Source of the DNA: Bacteroidota bacterium | Lineage (GTDB): Bacteria > Bacteroidota > Bacteroidia > Bacteroidales > VadinHA17 | Length of the DNA: 64,000 bases | Direction: 5' to 3' | Assembly (NCBI GenBank): GCA_011050615.1 | Contig: DRFJ01000056.1 | Span: 1-64,000 of the forward strand | In this document: positions 9,981 to 20,557 of the stretch, piece by piece | Position numbering within the stretch: position 1 is the stretch's first letter | Layout: every line of letters begins with the position of its first letter | The notes under the pieces: generated by a model | Seen by the model: the letters and a program-made list of their open reading frames with translations, nothing else | Told to the model about the DNA's origin: nothing | Database searches by the model: none | Made by a program: the position numbers and the translations under genes

Positions 9981-12449
9981 ATGCCAAAGAACCAGTTCAT
10001 TGATCCGGAAAAGATCAGGAAAAAGGGAGAGATTACTTTTTTGCCAATACCGGTAAACAGTTATGACAGGTCATTTAAGGATGAGCGTGAAAACTTCAGG
10101 AATGATGACCTCCTGCGTATCTACCATGATATGCTGCTGGTAAGGGAATTTGAGACTATGCTGAACCTTATAAAGACAACAGGTGAATACCGTGGCCTAA
10201 CCTATAACCATCCCGGTCCGGCCCACCTCTCAATTGGACAGGAAGCCGCAGCCGTGGGAATGGCCTATCACCTCGATGCCGACGATTTTATCTTCGGATC
10301 ACACAGGAGCCATGGTGAAATACTGGCCAAGGGCTTATCAGCCATCCACAAAAGCGAGGATGAATGGCTTGAGTCAGTAATGAAGTCATATTTTGACGGG
10401 CTGATCTATGATATCGTGGCCAAAGACCATCAAAAAACCGTAAAGGAAGCCGCAAAGCGCTTCCTGGTATATGGCACTCTTGCAGAGATCTTTGCCAGGA
10501 TTACAGGTTTCAATAAGGGATTGGGAGGCAGCATGCATGCCTTTTTTACTCCTTTTGGGATCTATCCCAATAATGCAATAGTGGGAGGCAGCGGGGATAT
10601 AGCAGTGGGAGCCGCCCTGTTCAAAAAGGTTAACCGCAGGAAAGGAACAGTTATTGCCAATATCGGTGATGCTTCAATGGCATGCGGACCGGTATGGGAG
10701 GGCATATCCTTTGCAACAATGGACCAGTTCACACAGTTGTGGGAAGGAGATATGAAAGGAGGTTTGCCATTGATAATAAACATAATGAATAACCATTATG
10801 GAATGGGTGGACAAACGTCGGGCGAGACCATGGGCTACGGTATGGCTGCACGCATTGGTGCAGGGGTTAATAAAGACCAGATGCATGCCGAGAGGATTGA
10901 CGGGATGGATCCGCTTGCCGTTATCGACGCTTTCAAAAGGAAAATGAAGGTGCTCGAAGAAAAAAAAGGTCCCGTTCTGCTCGATACAGTAACTTACCGC
11001 TTCAGCGGCCATTCGCCTTCGGATGCTTCTTCTTACCGCTCGAGAGAAGAGATGGAAGCATGGCAGCAACATGATTGTATTTTTAATTATCGCAGCAAAC
11101 TTATTGAGAATAATATCATTGGTGAAGATGCCCTGAAGGCTATTGATGACGAGGTGAATGAGCTTGTTTTTGAGATGTTCGGGATGGCAATTGATGATGA
11201 AATGTCGCCACGAATGAATCTGGATAAGGATCCTGAACTTATCGGTGAAGTGATGTTCTCCGGGCAGAGGCTTGATGCCATGGCTGAGGGTGAACCTGAA
11301 ACCCTGATCCCCCTGGAAGATAATCCCAGGCGAAAGCAGATAGCCGGGAAAGAAAGGTATGCTTTTGATGCTGAGGGCAAAGCGTATTCAAAAATGAAGC
11401 AATACCAGCTCAGGGATGGCATTTTTGAAGCACTTATCGATAGGTTTTATAAGGATCCGACACTCATAGCCTTTGGTGAAGAGAACCGCGACTGGGGCGG
11501 TGCCTTTGCGGTTTACCGCGGGCTCACTGAAGCCCTGCCCTATAACAGACTCTTCAACTCACCCATTTCCGAGGGAGCAATTGTTGGGGCTGCCACAGGT
11601 TATGCCATGTGCGGGGGAAGGGTTATACCTGAAATAATGTACTGTGATTTTCTTGGGAGGGCGGGTGATGAGGTCTTTAATCAGTTGCCCAAGTGGCAGG
11701 CCATGAGCGGTAACATAATAAAGATGCCGGTGGTGCTGAGGGTATCGGTAGGATCCAAATATGGTGCCCAGCATTCACAGGACTGGACATCACTGGTAGC
11801 TCATATACCGGGACTCAAAGTTGTATTTCCGGCAACACCCTATGATGCAAAGGGACTGATGAATGCAGCACTGCAGGGAACAGACCCGGTGGTTTTCTTC
11901 GAGAGCCAGAGGATATATGACATTGGAGAACAGTTTCATAAGGAAGGGGTTCCGGAGGGCTATTATGAAATACCCCTGGGTGAGCCGGATATAAAAAGGG
12001 AGGGATCAGATATCACAATCCTGACCGTAGGGGCTACCCTGTACAGGGCAGTGGAAGCAGCAGATATCCTGCAGGATAAATACGGTATCAGTGCTGAAAT
12101 AATTGATGCACGCTCACTGGTACCTTTTAATTATGAACCTGTAGTGGAGTCAGTGAAAAAATCGGGAAGGATAGTGCTTGCCGGGGATGCATCGGAAAGA
12201 GGCTCTTTCCTGAATGACATGGCCAGGAATATCACTGAACTGGCCTTCGATTACCTCGATGCACCTGCCATGGTTGTTGGCTCAAGGAACTGGATAACTC
12301 CTGCCTATGAGCTGGAAGATTATTTCTTCCCCCAGGCAGGATGGATAATTGATGCAATACATACCGGTATTTTGCCCCTGGAAGGGCATATCGTTAAGAA
12401 TGACTTTTCAGGCAGGGCAAGGATCGAGAGAGCAAAAAGGGGCATATGA
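9981..12449 (+). CDS. 2-oxo acid dehydrogenase E1, alpha and beta subunits fused in one polypeptide
   Basis: 822 aa. The N-terminal half carries an E1-alpha TPP region ([10 protein letters not shown]...[19 protein letters not shown]). The C-terminal half is E1-beta ([48 protein letters not shown]). Confidence 0.93.
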   Translation: MPKNQFIDPEKIRKKGEITFLPIPVNSYDRSFKDERENFRNDDLLRIYHDMLLVREFETMLNLIKTTGEYRGLTYNHPGPAHLSIGQEAAAVGMAYHLDADDFIFGSHRSHGEILAKGLSAIHKSEDEWLESVMKSYFDGLIYDIVAKDHQKTVKEAAKRFLVYGTLAEIFARITGFNKGLGGSMHAFFTPFGIYPNNAIVGGSGDIAVGAALFKKVNRRKGTVIANIGDASMACGPVWEGISFATMDQFTQLWEGDMKGGLPLIINIMNNHYGMGGQTSGETMGYGMAARIGAGVNKDQMHAERIDGMDPLAVIDAFKRKMKVLEEKKGPVLLDTVTYRFSGHSPSDASSYRSREEMEAWQQHDCIFNYRSKLIENNIIGEDALKAIDDEVNELVFEMFGMAIDDEMSPRMNLDKDPELIGEVMFSGQRLDAMAEGEPETLIPLEDNPRRKQIAGKERYAFDAEGKAYSKMKQYQLRDGIFEALIDRFYKDPTLIAFGEENRDWGGAFAVYRGLTEALPYNRLFNSPISEGAIVGAATGYAMCGGRVIPEIMYCDFLGRAGDEVFNQLPKWQAMSGNIIKMPVVLRVSVGSKYGAQHSQDWTSLVAHIPGLKVVFPATPYDAKGLMNAALQGTDPVVFFESQRIYDIGEQFHKEGVPEGYYEIPLGEPDIKREGSDITILTVGATLYRAVEAADILQDKYGISAEIIDARSLVPFNYEPVVESVKKSGRIVLAGDASERGSFLNDMARNITELAFDYLDAPAMVVGSRNWITPAYELEDYFFPQAGWIIDAIHTGILPLEGHIVKNDFSGRARIERAKRGI

Positions 12450-13693
12450 ATATCTGGAAGGAAATAGGATACAAACTCCAAAGTGCAAGCAGTCACAGGG
12501 ACGATAAGGCCGGCTACCCGAGGGTCAATAACCATATTCATACACCCTGGTCATTCAGTTCATTTTCTTCGATCGACGATATTATTGAGGCTGCTAAAAA
12601 GGAAAATATCTCAGTGCTGGGAATAAATGATTTTAATACGCTTGATGGTTTTAACGAATGGGCTGAAAAGTGCTATAATGCAGGTATATTTCCCCTGTTT
12701 AACATCGAAATGATAGGGCTTAACCACAATGATCTGGAAGCAGGCCGCCGGGTGAATGATCCGAATAATCCTGGCCGTACATATATAAGCGGTAAAGCAC
12801 TGGCTTATCCCCGCATACTTTCAAAAGATAAGGCCGCCAGGCTAAAACACATCAGAGACCGTTCAAATGAGCATGTACGCCTTATGACCATGAAAGTGAA
12901 TGAGCTACTTGGGGAGCTTGACGGGAATCTCAGGATCGACTTCGATGAAATGCTTGCTGATTATACCAGGGGGATGGCCAGGGAACGTCACCTGGCCGGG
13001 ATGATAAGGAAGAAGACAGAGGAGAAATATCCGGATGGCAAAAAAGCATCCGGGATCTTTTACAGGCTGCTCGGTGATGACTTCAGCAAAATCCGGCAAG
13101 GGGATACGGCAGGACTTGATAATCTTATCCGCTCAAAGCTGCTGAAAGCCGGAGGGACAGCCTTCGTTGAAGAGGACCCTGAAATATTCATTGAGCCCGC
13201 ACAGATACGTGATCTTATTCTTGATGCAGGGGGTATACCGACCTATCCCTTCCTGGCCGATTTTAATGACGGGATGTACACTGATTTTGAGAGTGACCGG
13301 GAGGAGGCAGCCTCATCACTTACGGAGAAGGGATTCTACAGCGTGGAATTCATTCCTGCCCGGAACGACTATAAGAGGTTCAGGGACTATGTTATGTTTT
13401 TATATGACAGGGGCTTCATTATTACTTTTGGAACAGAGCATAATTCACCCGGGATAAAGCCACTTGAAGTAAGGGCAGGGGGTGAGCGGGCTCTTGATGA
13501 GGACCTCCTGGGAATCAATTACGAAGGGGCGTGCATAATGGCCGCTCACCAGTATCTTTCTGCCACAGAAGGATCGGGCTACCTGGATGGGAATGGCTTG
13601 CCACGTTTATCTGAAAAAAGAAAGTTCATTGAGTCAGGAAACAAAATAATAAACATAGTTGGGAGTACCCCGGGTACCCGGGGGAGGTGGTGA
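12446..13693 (+). CDS. PHP-domain putative metal-dependent hydrolase/phosphoesterase
   Basis: [42 protein letters not shown] is a PHP-like metal-binding motif. Overlaps the E1 stop by 4 nt (ATGA). Confidence 0.75.
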   Translation: MNIWKEIGYKLQSASSHRDDKAGYPRVNNHIHTPWSFSSFSSIDDIIEAAKKENISVLGINDFNTLDGFNEWAEKCYNAGIFPLFNIEMIGLNHNDLEAGRRVNDPNNPGRTYISGKALAYPRILSKDKAARLKHIRDRSNEHVRLMTMKVNELLGELDGNLRIDFDEMLADYTRGMARERHLAGMIRKKTEEKYPDGKKASGIFYRLLGDDFSKIRQGDTAGLDNLIRSKLLKAGGTAFVEEDPEIFIEPAQIRDLILDAGGIPTYPFLADFNDGMYTDFESDREEAASSLTEKGFYSVEFIPARNDYKRFRDYVMFLYDRGFIITFGTEHNSPGIKPLEVRAGGERALDEDLLGINYEGACIMAAHQYLSATEGSGYLDGNGLPRLSEKRKFIESGNKIINIVGSTPGTRGRW

Positions 13694-13731
13694 AATTATG
13701 AGACAGTTCCGTAAATCTTAATACACTATAT

Positions 13732-14571
13732 ATGAGTAATACCAGTGAAATCGTAAAAGACAAAACAATAATTATCACCGGAGGGGCGCAGGGCTTCGGC
13801 GCAGGAATTGCACGTGAATTATTCGGGCAGGGTGCAAGTATTGTCCTTGCTGACATAAAGGAGGAAGAGGGAAAGGCACTGGCGGCCGGGCTGAATGAAA
13901 GAAAGTCTTGCAACAGGGTACTGTTCGCGGCCTGTGACGTATCTGATTATGATTCCGTAGCTGCAATGGCCGCAACCGTTGCCGGTGAGTTCGGATGGAT
14001 AGATACACTGATAAGCAATGCAGGTATACTGTATGCGGGCAGCCTTGACGAGATGGATACGGAGACATTCGAACTTGTCACTAAAGTGAATTACACCGGT
14101 TATTTCAACTGTGTCAGGGCGGTAAGTCCTTACATGAAGAAACAACATGCTGAAGTCCCGCAAAGGTTCATGGATATTATCCAGATCAATTCAAAATCGG
14201 GATTAAAGGGAAGCTTCAGGAATTTTGCCTATGCAGGCAGTAAATTCGGGGGCATAGGGCTCACACAGTCCTTTGCCCTGGAGCTGATTCCATACAATAT
14301 CAAGGTTAACGCCATCTGCCCTGGAAACTATTTCGAGGGCCCCCTGTGGGCTGATCCGGAAACGGGGCTTTTCAGGCAGTACCTGGATGCCGGCAAAGTG
14401 CCGGGGGCAAAGACAATTGATGATGTGAAGAGGCATTATGAGAAACAGGTCCCGGCCAGACGTGGTTGCCGCGTGTCGGATGTGGTAAAAGCCATTAATT
14501 ATATTATTGCCCAGGAATATGAAACGGGACAGGCCATCCCTGTCACCGGGGGCCAGCTTATGTTAAAATGA
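13732..14571 (+). CDS. Short-chain dehydrogenase/reductase, sorbitol-6-phosphate dehydrogenase (SrlD/SorD)-like
   Basis: Rossmann motif TGGAQGFGAGIA. IIQINSKSGLKGSFRNFAYAGSKFGGIGLTQSFALEL...TGQAIPVTGGQLMLK resembles the SrlD signature. Confidence 0.85.
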   Translation: MSNTSEIVKDKTIIITGGAQGFGAGIARELFGQGASIVLADIKEEEGKALAAGLNERKSCNRVLFAACDVSDYDSVAAMAATVAGEFGWIDTLISNAGILYAGSLDEMDTETFELVTKVNYTGYFNCVRAVSPYMKKQHAEVPQRFMDIIQINSKSGLKGSFRNFAYAGSKFGGIGLTQSFALELIPYNIKVNAICPGNYFEGPLWADPETGLFRQYLDAGKVPGAKTIDDVKRHYEKQVPARRGCRVSDVVKAINYIIAQEYETGQAIPVTGGQLMLK

Positions 14572-15842
14572 GACAGATGAGAACAAGGGCAGTAAGATTA
14601 TATGGGAAAAGAGACCTCCGTTTGGAAGAGTTTGATCTTCCCCCGTTGAAGGATGATGAAATACTGGCCAGGGTGATAACTGACAGTATCTGCATGTCGT
14701 CACACAAGGCAGTTCTCCAGGGGGCAGATCACAAACGGGTACCGGATGATGTAGCGGAAAATCCTGTTATTATAGGGCATGAATTTGCAGGCGAACTGGT
14801 GGAAGTGGGTGCCAGATGGAAGAATGAGTTCAGCCCCGGGGATAAATTTTCAATACAGCCCGCGATCAACTATGAAAAAGGGCCAACGGGTATTCTCAGT
14901 GCCCCCGGGTACTCGTACAGATACATTGGTGGTGATGCAACCTATGTCATTATTCCGGCCGGGGTTATGGAACAGGATTGCCTGTTGAAATACAATGGAT
15001 CCGGTTATTACCCCGCATCACTTGCTGAACCGCTCTCCTGTGTAATAGGTGCAATGCATGCCAATTATCACACCAGGCCCGGTTCATATAATCACCAGAT
15101 GGAGATCGTTGACGGTGGAAAAATGGCCATACTGGCTGGGGCGGGGCCGATGGGCCTGGCAGCAATTAATTACGTACTTGAACGGGAAGAACGCAGGCCT
15201 TCATTATTGGTGGTGACTGACATTGACCAGGGGAGGCTCGACAGGGCAGAGGGTCTTTATACGCCCGGATATGCACTCACAAGGGGTATTGAACTGCGCT
15301 ATATAAATACGGCAGGAATCGAAGATCCAGTTGAGTATCTTAAGAAAATATCACAGGGTACGGGCTTTGATGATGTATTTGTATTTGCCCCCCTTCCCCC
15401 GGTCATCGAACTGGGCGATGCCATACTAGGCTTTGATGGCTGCCTTAACTTCTTTGCAGGTCCGTCTGATCCGGATTTCAAGGCCCCCTTTAATTTTTAT
15501 AATGTTCATTATAACTATACTCACCTGGCAGGCACCAGCGGAGGGAATAATGATGATATGGCAGAAGCTCTGGAAATAATGGAGGCAGGCCTTGATCCGG
15601 CCGGTCTGGTTACGCATGTCGGGGGACTGAATGCGGTTATTGACACCACACTGCGCCTGCCTGAAATACCGGGAGGGAAAAAGCTGATCTACGCTCATAT
15701 AGAGATGCCCCTTACGGCAACTGAAGATTTTAAGGAACTGGGTAAGAAAAGCAGCTTCTTTGCTGACCTCGCCGGGATCACAGACAGGCATAAGGGCCTC
15801 TGGTCATTGGAGGCGGAGGAATACCTTTTAAGAAGAGTTTAA
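14568..15842 (+). CDS. Zinc-binding dehydrogenase, L-sorbose-1-phosphate reductase (SorE)-like
   Basis: MDR fold with SICMSSHKAVLQG, VIIGHEFAGELVEVG and AGAGPMGLAAINYVL. Lacks the four-Cys structural-zinc lobe. ATGA overlap with the SDR. Confidence 0.75.
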   Translation: MRQMRTRAVRLYGKRDLRLEEFDLPPLKDDEILARVITDSICMSSHKAVLQGADHKRVPDDVAENPVIIGHEFAGELVEVGARWKNEFSPGDKFSIQPAINYEKGPTGILSAPGYSYRYIGGDATYVIIPAGVMEQDCLLKYNGSGYYPASLAEPLSCVIGAMHANYHTRPGSYNHQMEIVDGGKMAILAGAGPMGLAAINYVLEREERRPSLLVVTDIDQGRLDRAEGLYTPGYALTRGIELRYINTAGIEDPVEYLKKISQGTGFDDVFVFAPLPPVIELGDAILGFDGCLNFFAGPSDPDFKAPFNFYNVHYNYTHLAGTSGGNNDDMAEALEIMEAGLDPAGLVTHVGGLNAVIDTTLRLPEIPGGKKLIYAHIEMPLTATEDFKELGKKSSFFADLAGITDRHKGLWSLEAEEYLLRRV

Positions 15843-15855
15843 CGGGCTTCGCCCT

Positions 15856-15893
15856 GTTGAGTAGTGTAATGAACTCAACCCTACTCAACTTTT
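15856..15893 (+). terminator. Candidate intrinsic terminator GTTGAGTAG-N16-CTACTCAAC-TTTT
   Basis: 9-bp perfect stem followed by a T run, in the gap between 15842 and 15928. Confidence 0.5.
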
Positions 15894-15927
15894 ATTACCT
15901 TTACCCTACAATATTTTAAGACAATCT

Positions 15928-16980
15928 ATGAAATCATACAGGCTAACCGCCATCAAACAAATGGAGATGCAGGAGGTTCCTGATCCGGGACCTCCGGGGA
16001 AAGGTGAGTTGCTTCTCAGGATTGAAGCAGCCGGTGTTTGCGGATCTGATATACATTACTATACAACGGGCAGGATAGGAGAACAGGTTGTTGACTATCC
16101 TTTTACCTTAGGTCATGAATGTGCTGCCACGGTGCTCGAAGCGGGTGAGGGCGGCGGAGGCTTCGTCCCGGGCGACCGGGTGGCTGTTGACCCCGCCATG
16201 CCCTGTTATGAATGTGACCAGTGTCTTGCAGGGAGAGAGCATACATGCAGGAACCTGAAATTCCTTGGTTGCCCGGGCCAGGCCGGGGGATGCCTGTCTG
16301 AAATGATAATTATGCCTGCCAAAAGTTGTTTTAAGATTCCTGATAATATGTCTTTTGCAGAAGCAGCCTTTGCAGAGCCGCTTTCTACAGGATATTACGC
16401 AGTACAATTATCCCGGATACGAATGGGGGATAAAATTGCCATTCTTGGAGCCGGTCCCATTGGTGACAGTGTACTGATATCATCAAGGGAAGCAGGTGCA
16501 GGGGCCATTTATGTTACGGATAAGATAGACAGGCGCCTTGATATAGCTTCACGTCTCGGTGCTGAGGCAGCTTATAATGTAGATAGATCAGATGCTGTAA
16601 AAGGTATAAGGACCAGAGAACCGGCATTGCTTGACATCGTTTATGAATGCTGCGGTAAGCAGGAAGCCTTTGACCAGGCTCTTGAGCTGCTAAAGCCGGG
16701 AGGGAAACTTATGATCGTGGGAATACCCGAATTCGATCGCTGGTCATTCAGGGCCGACAAAGCGCGGCGGAAGGAGGTTTCAATTATCCATGTCAGGCGG
16801 CAGAACGGATGTATGCAGCCGGCTCTTGACATGATAAGAGAAGGACGGGTTGGCACGGATATGCTTATTACTCACAGCTTCCCTTTTACAAAAACTAAAG
16901 AAGCCTTTGATCTTGTTGCTGCCTACAGAGACGGAGTCTTGAAAGCCCTCGTTGATTTTAGATATTGGATTAACGATTGA
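15928..16980 (+). CDS. Zinc-dependent alcohol/polyol dehydrogenase (sorbitol/xylitol dehydrogenase family)
   Basis: GVCGSDIHYYTTGRIG, TLGHECAATV, four-Cys lobe CYECDQCLAGREHTC, cofactor fold ILGAGPIGDSVL. Confidence 0.9.
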   Translation: MKSYRLTAIKQMEMQEVPDPGPPGKGELLLRIEAAGVCGSDIHYYTTGRIGEQVVDYPFTLGHECAATVLEAGEGGGGFVPGDRVAVDPAMPCYECDQCLAGREHTCRNLKFLGCPGQAGGCLSEMIIMPAKSCFKIPDNMSFAEAAFAEPLSTGYYAVQLSRIRMGDKIAILGAGPIGDSVLISSREAGAGAIYVTDKIDRRLDIASRLGAEAAYNVDRSDAVKGIRTREPALLDIVYECCGKQEAFDQALELLKPGGKLMIVGIPEFDRWSFRADKARRKEVSIIHVRRQNGCMQPALDMIREGRVGTDMLITHSFPFTKTKEAFDLVAAYRDGVLKALVDFRYWIND

Positions 16981-17008
16981 GACGATTTAAGAAGCTTCAG
17001 CCTTTCTC

Positions 17009-18223
17009 TCAGCTTGCTTTAAGTATTTTCAGATTAACTTTCTCCAGTTTACGTGAGGCGTAATCGGCTGTTACCTTCAGTTTTTTCTGGTTCTTACCCG
17101 GCAGCTCGAACATGTCATCCATCATGATGGCTTCGCAGATGGAGCGCAGTCCTCTCGCCCCAAGCTTGAATTCAATAGCCTTGTCAACCATGTAATCGAG
17201 AGCTTCATCTGCAAATTCAAGCTCTACACCATCCATTTTGAACAACTTAATGTATTGTTTCGTGATGGCATTTTTTGGTTCGATAAGTATACGGCGAAGC
17301 ACATCACTGTCGAGCGGATTGAGATAGGTCAGCACAGGCAGCCTGCCAATTATCTCCGGTATGAGTCCGTATGACTTGAGGTCCTGTGGTGCGATATATT
17401 GCAGCAGGTTATCCTTATCGATCTTCTCCCTGTCGCGTGTAGCACCGTAGCCCACTATCTGGGTATTCAGCCTGTTGGCAATTTTCTTCTCGATGCCGTC
17501 AAAGGCACCACCGCAGATAAAAAGGATATTCTTTGTATCGACGGGTATCATCTTTTGCTCGGGGTGTTTGCGTCCGCCCTGGGGGGGTACGTTTACTATT
17601 GATCCTTCGAGCAGCTTGAGCAGGCCCTGTTGCACGCCCTCGCCTGACACATCACGTGTGATTGAGGGGTTATCGCTCTTACGGGCTATCTTGTCAATCT
17701 CGTCAATGAATACAATGCCTTTTTCTGCTGCAGCCACATCATAATCTGCATTTTGCAAAAGACGTGTAAGGAGGCTTTCGATATCTTCACCAACATATCC
17801 TGCCTCGGTCAGGACTGTGGCGTCTACTATGGTAAAGGGTACATGCAGCATGCGTGCGATTGTACGTGCCAGGAGTGTTTTGCCCGTGCCTGTCTCGCCA
17901 ACAAGGATAATGTTTGATTTTTCAATTTCAATATCATCCTTATCTTTTGTCTGCATCAGTCTTTTATAGTGGTTATAGACCGCAACAGAGAGGTATTTTT
18001 TTGCATCATTCTGGCCAATGACATAGCTGTCGAGGAATTTCTTTATCTCTTCCGGCTTCAGCAGATTTACATCTTCCAGTTTGAAATCGGATTTGCTTCC
18101 CAGTTCTTCCAGGACTATGCCGTGAGCCTGTTCGATACAGTAATCACAAATATGACCGTCAAGTCCTGCTATAAGTATATTTGTCTCTTTCTTGGTGCGG
18201 CCGCAGAATGAGCATTTATCCAT
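17009..18223 (-). CDS. clpX: ATP-dependent Clp protease ATP-binding subunit ClpX
   Basis: Zinc finger [57 protein letters not shown]. Confidence 0.98.
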   Translation of the reverse strand: MDKCSFCGRTKKETNILIAGLDGHICDYCIEQAHGIVLEELGSKSDFKLEDVNLLKPEEIKKFLDSYVIGQNDAKKYLSVAVYNHYKRLMQTKDKDDIEIEKSNIILVGETGTGKTLLARTIARMLHVPFTIVDATVLTEAGYVGEDIESLLTRLLQNADYDVAAAEKGIVFIDEIDKIARKSDNPSITRDVSGEGVQQGLLKLLEGSIVNVPPQGGRKHPEQKMIPVDTKNILFICGGAFDGIEKKIANRLNTQIVGYGATRDREKIDKDNLLQYIAPQDLKSYGLIPEIIGRLPVLTYLNPLDSDVLRRILIEPKNAITKQYIKLFKMDGVELEFADEALDYMVDKAIEFKLGARGLRSICEAIMMDDMFELPGKNQKKLKVTADYASRKLEKVNLKILKAS

Positions 18224-18229
18224 AACAAA

Positions 18230-18907
18230 TTATTTTTTATTTCTTGAAAGAACTTCGTCTATCATACCGTAAGTCTTTGCTTCGTCGGCTGTCATCCAGT
18301 AGTCCCTGTCAGAATCCTTTTCCACTTTTTTATAGGTATTACCGGTATGTTCAGCAATTATTTCGTAGAGTTCTTTTTTCAGTTTAATTATTTCACGCGC
18401 GGTTATTTCAATGTCGGCTGCGGGTCCCTGCACACCACCCATGGGCTGGTGTATCATTATCCTGGAATGTTTGAGGGCGGAGCGTTTGCCCTTTGTTCCC
18501 GCTGTTAAAAGGATAGCACCCATTGAGGCAGCCATGCCTGTGCAGGTAGTGGCTATGTCAGCACTGATGTACTGCATGGTGTCATAAATGCCCAGCCCGG
18601 CATGCACCGATCCGCCCGGGGTATTGAAATATATCTGTATATCCTTTTCACTGTCGGTTGAATCAAGGTAAAGTAGCTGGGCCTCTATAATATTGGCAAC
18701 ATAATCGTCAATTGGTAAGCCAAGGAAGATTATCCTGTCCATCATCAGACGCGAGAAAACATCCATTGATGCAACATTGAGCTGACGTTCCTCAATGATG
18801 GTTGGGGATATGTAACTGTTAAGAGTGGATGTATATTTATGATAAGCCAGGCTGCTTATACCCTTATGGCCTGTTGCAAATTTTTGAAAGTCATCTTTTT
18901 CTGCCAT
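18230..18907 (-). CDS. clpP: ATP-dependent Clp protease proteolytic subunit ClpP
   Basis: IFLGLPIDDYVANIIEAQLLYLDSTDSEKDIQIYFNTPGGSVHAGLGIYDTMQY...CTGMAASMGAILLTAGTKGKRSALKHSRIMIHQPMGG. Confidence 0.98.
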   Translation of the reverse strand: MAEKDDFQKFATGHKGISSLAYHKYTSTLNSYISPTIIEERQLNVASMDVFSRLMMDRIIFLGLPIDDYVANIIEAQLLYLDSTDSEKDIQIYFNTPGGSVHAGLGIYDTMQYISADIATTCTGMAASMGAILLTAGTKGKRSALKHSRIMIHQPMGGVQGPAADIEITAREIIKLKKELYEIIAEHTGNTYKKVEKDSDRDYWMTADEAKTYGMIDEVLSRNKK

Positions 18908-18976
18908 TTTATTATAATTTAGATTGTTTGACCAAAGATAACAAAATAATAAGTAAAGAGTAAGATAAAGAGATAC

Positions 18977-20326
18977 TTACTTATTAAAAAGCTTGTTAAA
19001 TTCTTCAGTGCTTACCTCTTTCGTATCTATTTTTATTTCTTCTTTGATCTTTTTAATTACCTTATCATCAATTATTTTATCGGCAATGCGCCGGTAGTCA
19101 TCTTCTTTCTTGAGTATTTCCCGGGCATAAGATTCAAGCTGGCTGTCTCCGGCATTAAAAATTCCATATTGCTGAAACTGGAGGCGTGTGAACTCCTTGG
19201 CTTCATTAATCATGTCCTCCTCCTCAACTTTTATATCTTTCTCCCCGGCAATTTTATTTCTTATAAGCTGCCACCTGAGATCTCTCAGGAAATTTGCAAA
19301 GTCTTTTTCAAGCTGTTCTTCTGTAAGCTCTTTATTTGTTCTGAGCAGCCACCTTCTGAGGAATTCTTCGGGAAGGTCAAAGCCTGTTTTATCTATCACC
19401 ATGTTTCGTGCATCGAGGTTCAGCCTATACTCACTTTCCCGGGCTAGGTTGTTTCTGATCTCTTCATCGAGTAACTTCATGAATTCTTCTTCTGAAGTGA
19501 CCTTCCCTTCCCCGTAAACCCTGTCAAAAAGTTCCTGGTTTACATCAGCCATTTTAAACCTGTTGATTTCATTGATTGTGAACCTGTATTTACCGTCCAC
19601 ACCATCCAGCTTATCATGTTCGGTCTGCAGGAGGCCTGCTATTTCATGTTCATTCGGGAAAGACTTACGGATGTCGAACTCTACATAATCGCCCGGTTTG
19701 CTGCCTATTAATTCTTTTTTTACCTCTTCATCCTTAATGACCTTTACCGACATTGTTGAATCCTGCTTCAGTGTTTCATCAAGGGCTACACCCTCCTCGG
19801 ATAACTTAACTATATCACCCTTCAGGAGGTCGTCTTCGCTTACTTCACCGGCCTGTTCATACTGGCCATACCTTCTCCGGTAATTATCAAGGAAGTCATT
19901 GCGCAGTTTCCCGTCTATTTTTATTTCGTAATAGGGCACTTTATTCCTGCCTGAAAGCTTTACTTCAAATTCAGGGGCAAGTCCTATTTCAAATGAAAAA
20001 ACAAAATCATCCTGTGTTTCCAGGCCTATATTTTCATTATCATCTGTTTTCGGCAGTGGATCTCCGAGTATTTCCAGCTTCTCCTCCGTAATATAATCAT
20101 GCAAACGGTCAGAGACTACTTTATTTATTTCTTCAAGTTTCACATTGCTGCCGTACATTTTCCTTATGAGGCCGAAAGGGACCTTCCCCGGTCTGAAGCC
20201 TTTTATATTGGCTTTTTTCTTATAATCTTTAAGCACATCATTAACCTTTTCTTCATAATCACTTTTTTCTACCTGCACGGTAATCAAAGCATTCAGGTCA
20301 TCAATACTTTCCCTTGTAATATTCAT
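18977..20326 (-). CDS. tig: Trigger factor
   Basis: MNITRESIDDLNALITVQVEKSDYEEKVNDVLKDYKKKANIKGFRPGKVPFGLIRKMYG; genomic position next to clpP-clpX. Confidence 0.95.
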   Translation of the reverse strand: MNITRESIDDLNALITVQVEKSDYEEKVNDVLKDYKKKANIKGFRPGKVPFGLIRKMYGSNVKLEEINKVVSDRLHDYITEEKLEILGDPLPKTDDNENIGLETQDDFVFSFEIGLAPEFEVKLSGRNKVPYYEIKIDGKLRNDFLDNYRRRYGQYEQAGEVSEDDLLKGDIVKLSEEGVALDETLKQDSTMSVKVIKDEEVKKELIGSKPGDYVEFDIRKSFPNEHEIAGLLQTEHDKLDGVDGKYRFTINEINRFKMADVNQELFDRVYGEGKVTSEEEFMKLLDEEIRNNLARESEYRLNLDARNMVIDKTGFDLPEEFLRRWLLRTNKELTEEQLEKDFANFLRDLRWQLIRNKIAGEKDIKVEEEDMINEAKEFTRLQFQQYGIFNAGDSQLESYAREILKKEDDYRRIADKIIDDKVIKKIKEEIKIDTKEVSTEEFNKLFNK

Positions 20327-20405
20327 ATCAGTATTTGTTTTTAACAGATAAAAACCGCCCAACAACCGGTACTACCATTTGTTTAAGCGGTTATTCACTC
20401 TCAGT

Positions 20406-20486
20406 GCGGATGAAGGGACTCGAACCCCCACGCCCGAAGGCACTAGATCCTAAGTCTAGCGCGGCTACCAATTACGCCACATCCGC
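20406..20486 (-). tRNA. tRNA-Leu (anticodon UAG)
   Basis: Minus strand: GCGGATGTGGCGTAATTGGTAGCCGCGCTAGACTTAGGATCTAGTGCCTTCGGGCGTGGGGGTTCGAGTCCCTTCATCCGC. Acceptor GCGGATG/CATCCGC, anticodon loop CTTAGGA, long variable arm, T arm GGGGTTCGAGTCCC. Confidence 0.95.
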
Positions 20487-20557
20487 GTGAAATTCAGCGC
20501 AAAAGTAGTAATAATAAAATAATCTGGCAATATATTGCTTAAACTGAAGGCATGAGA

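Noticed and set aside
18977-20365. ORF-track start for trigger factor at 20365
   Set aside because: Homology begins at MNITRESIDD (20326); the upstream 13 codons are unlike trigger factor and run toward the tRNA gene.
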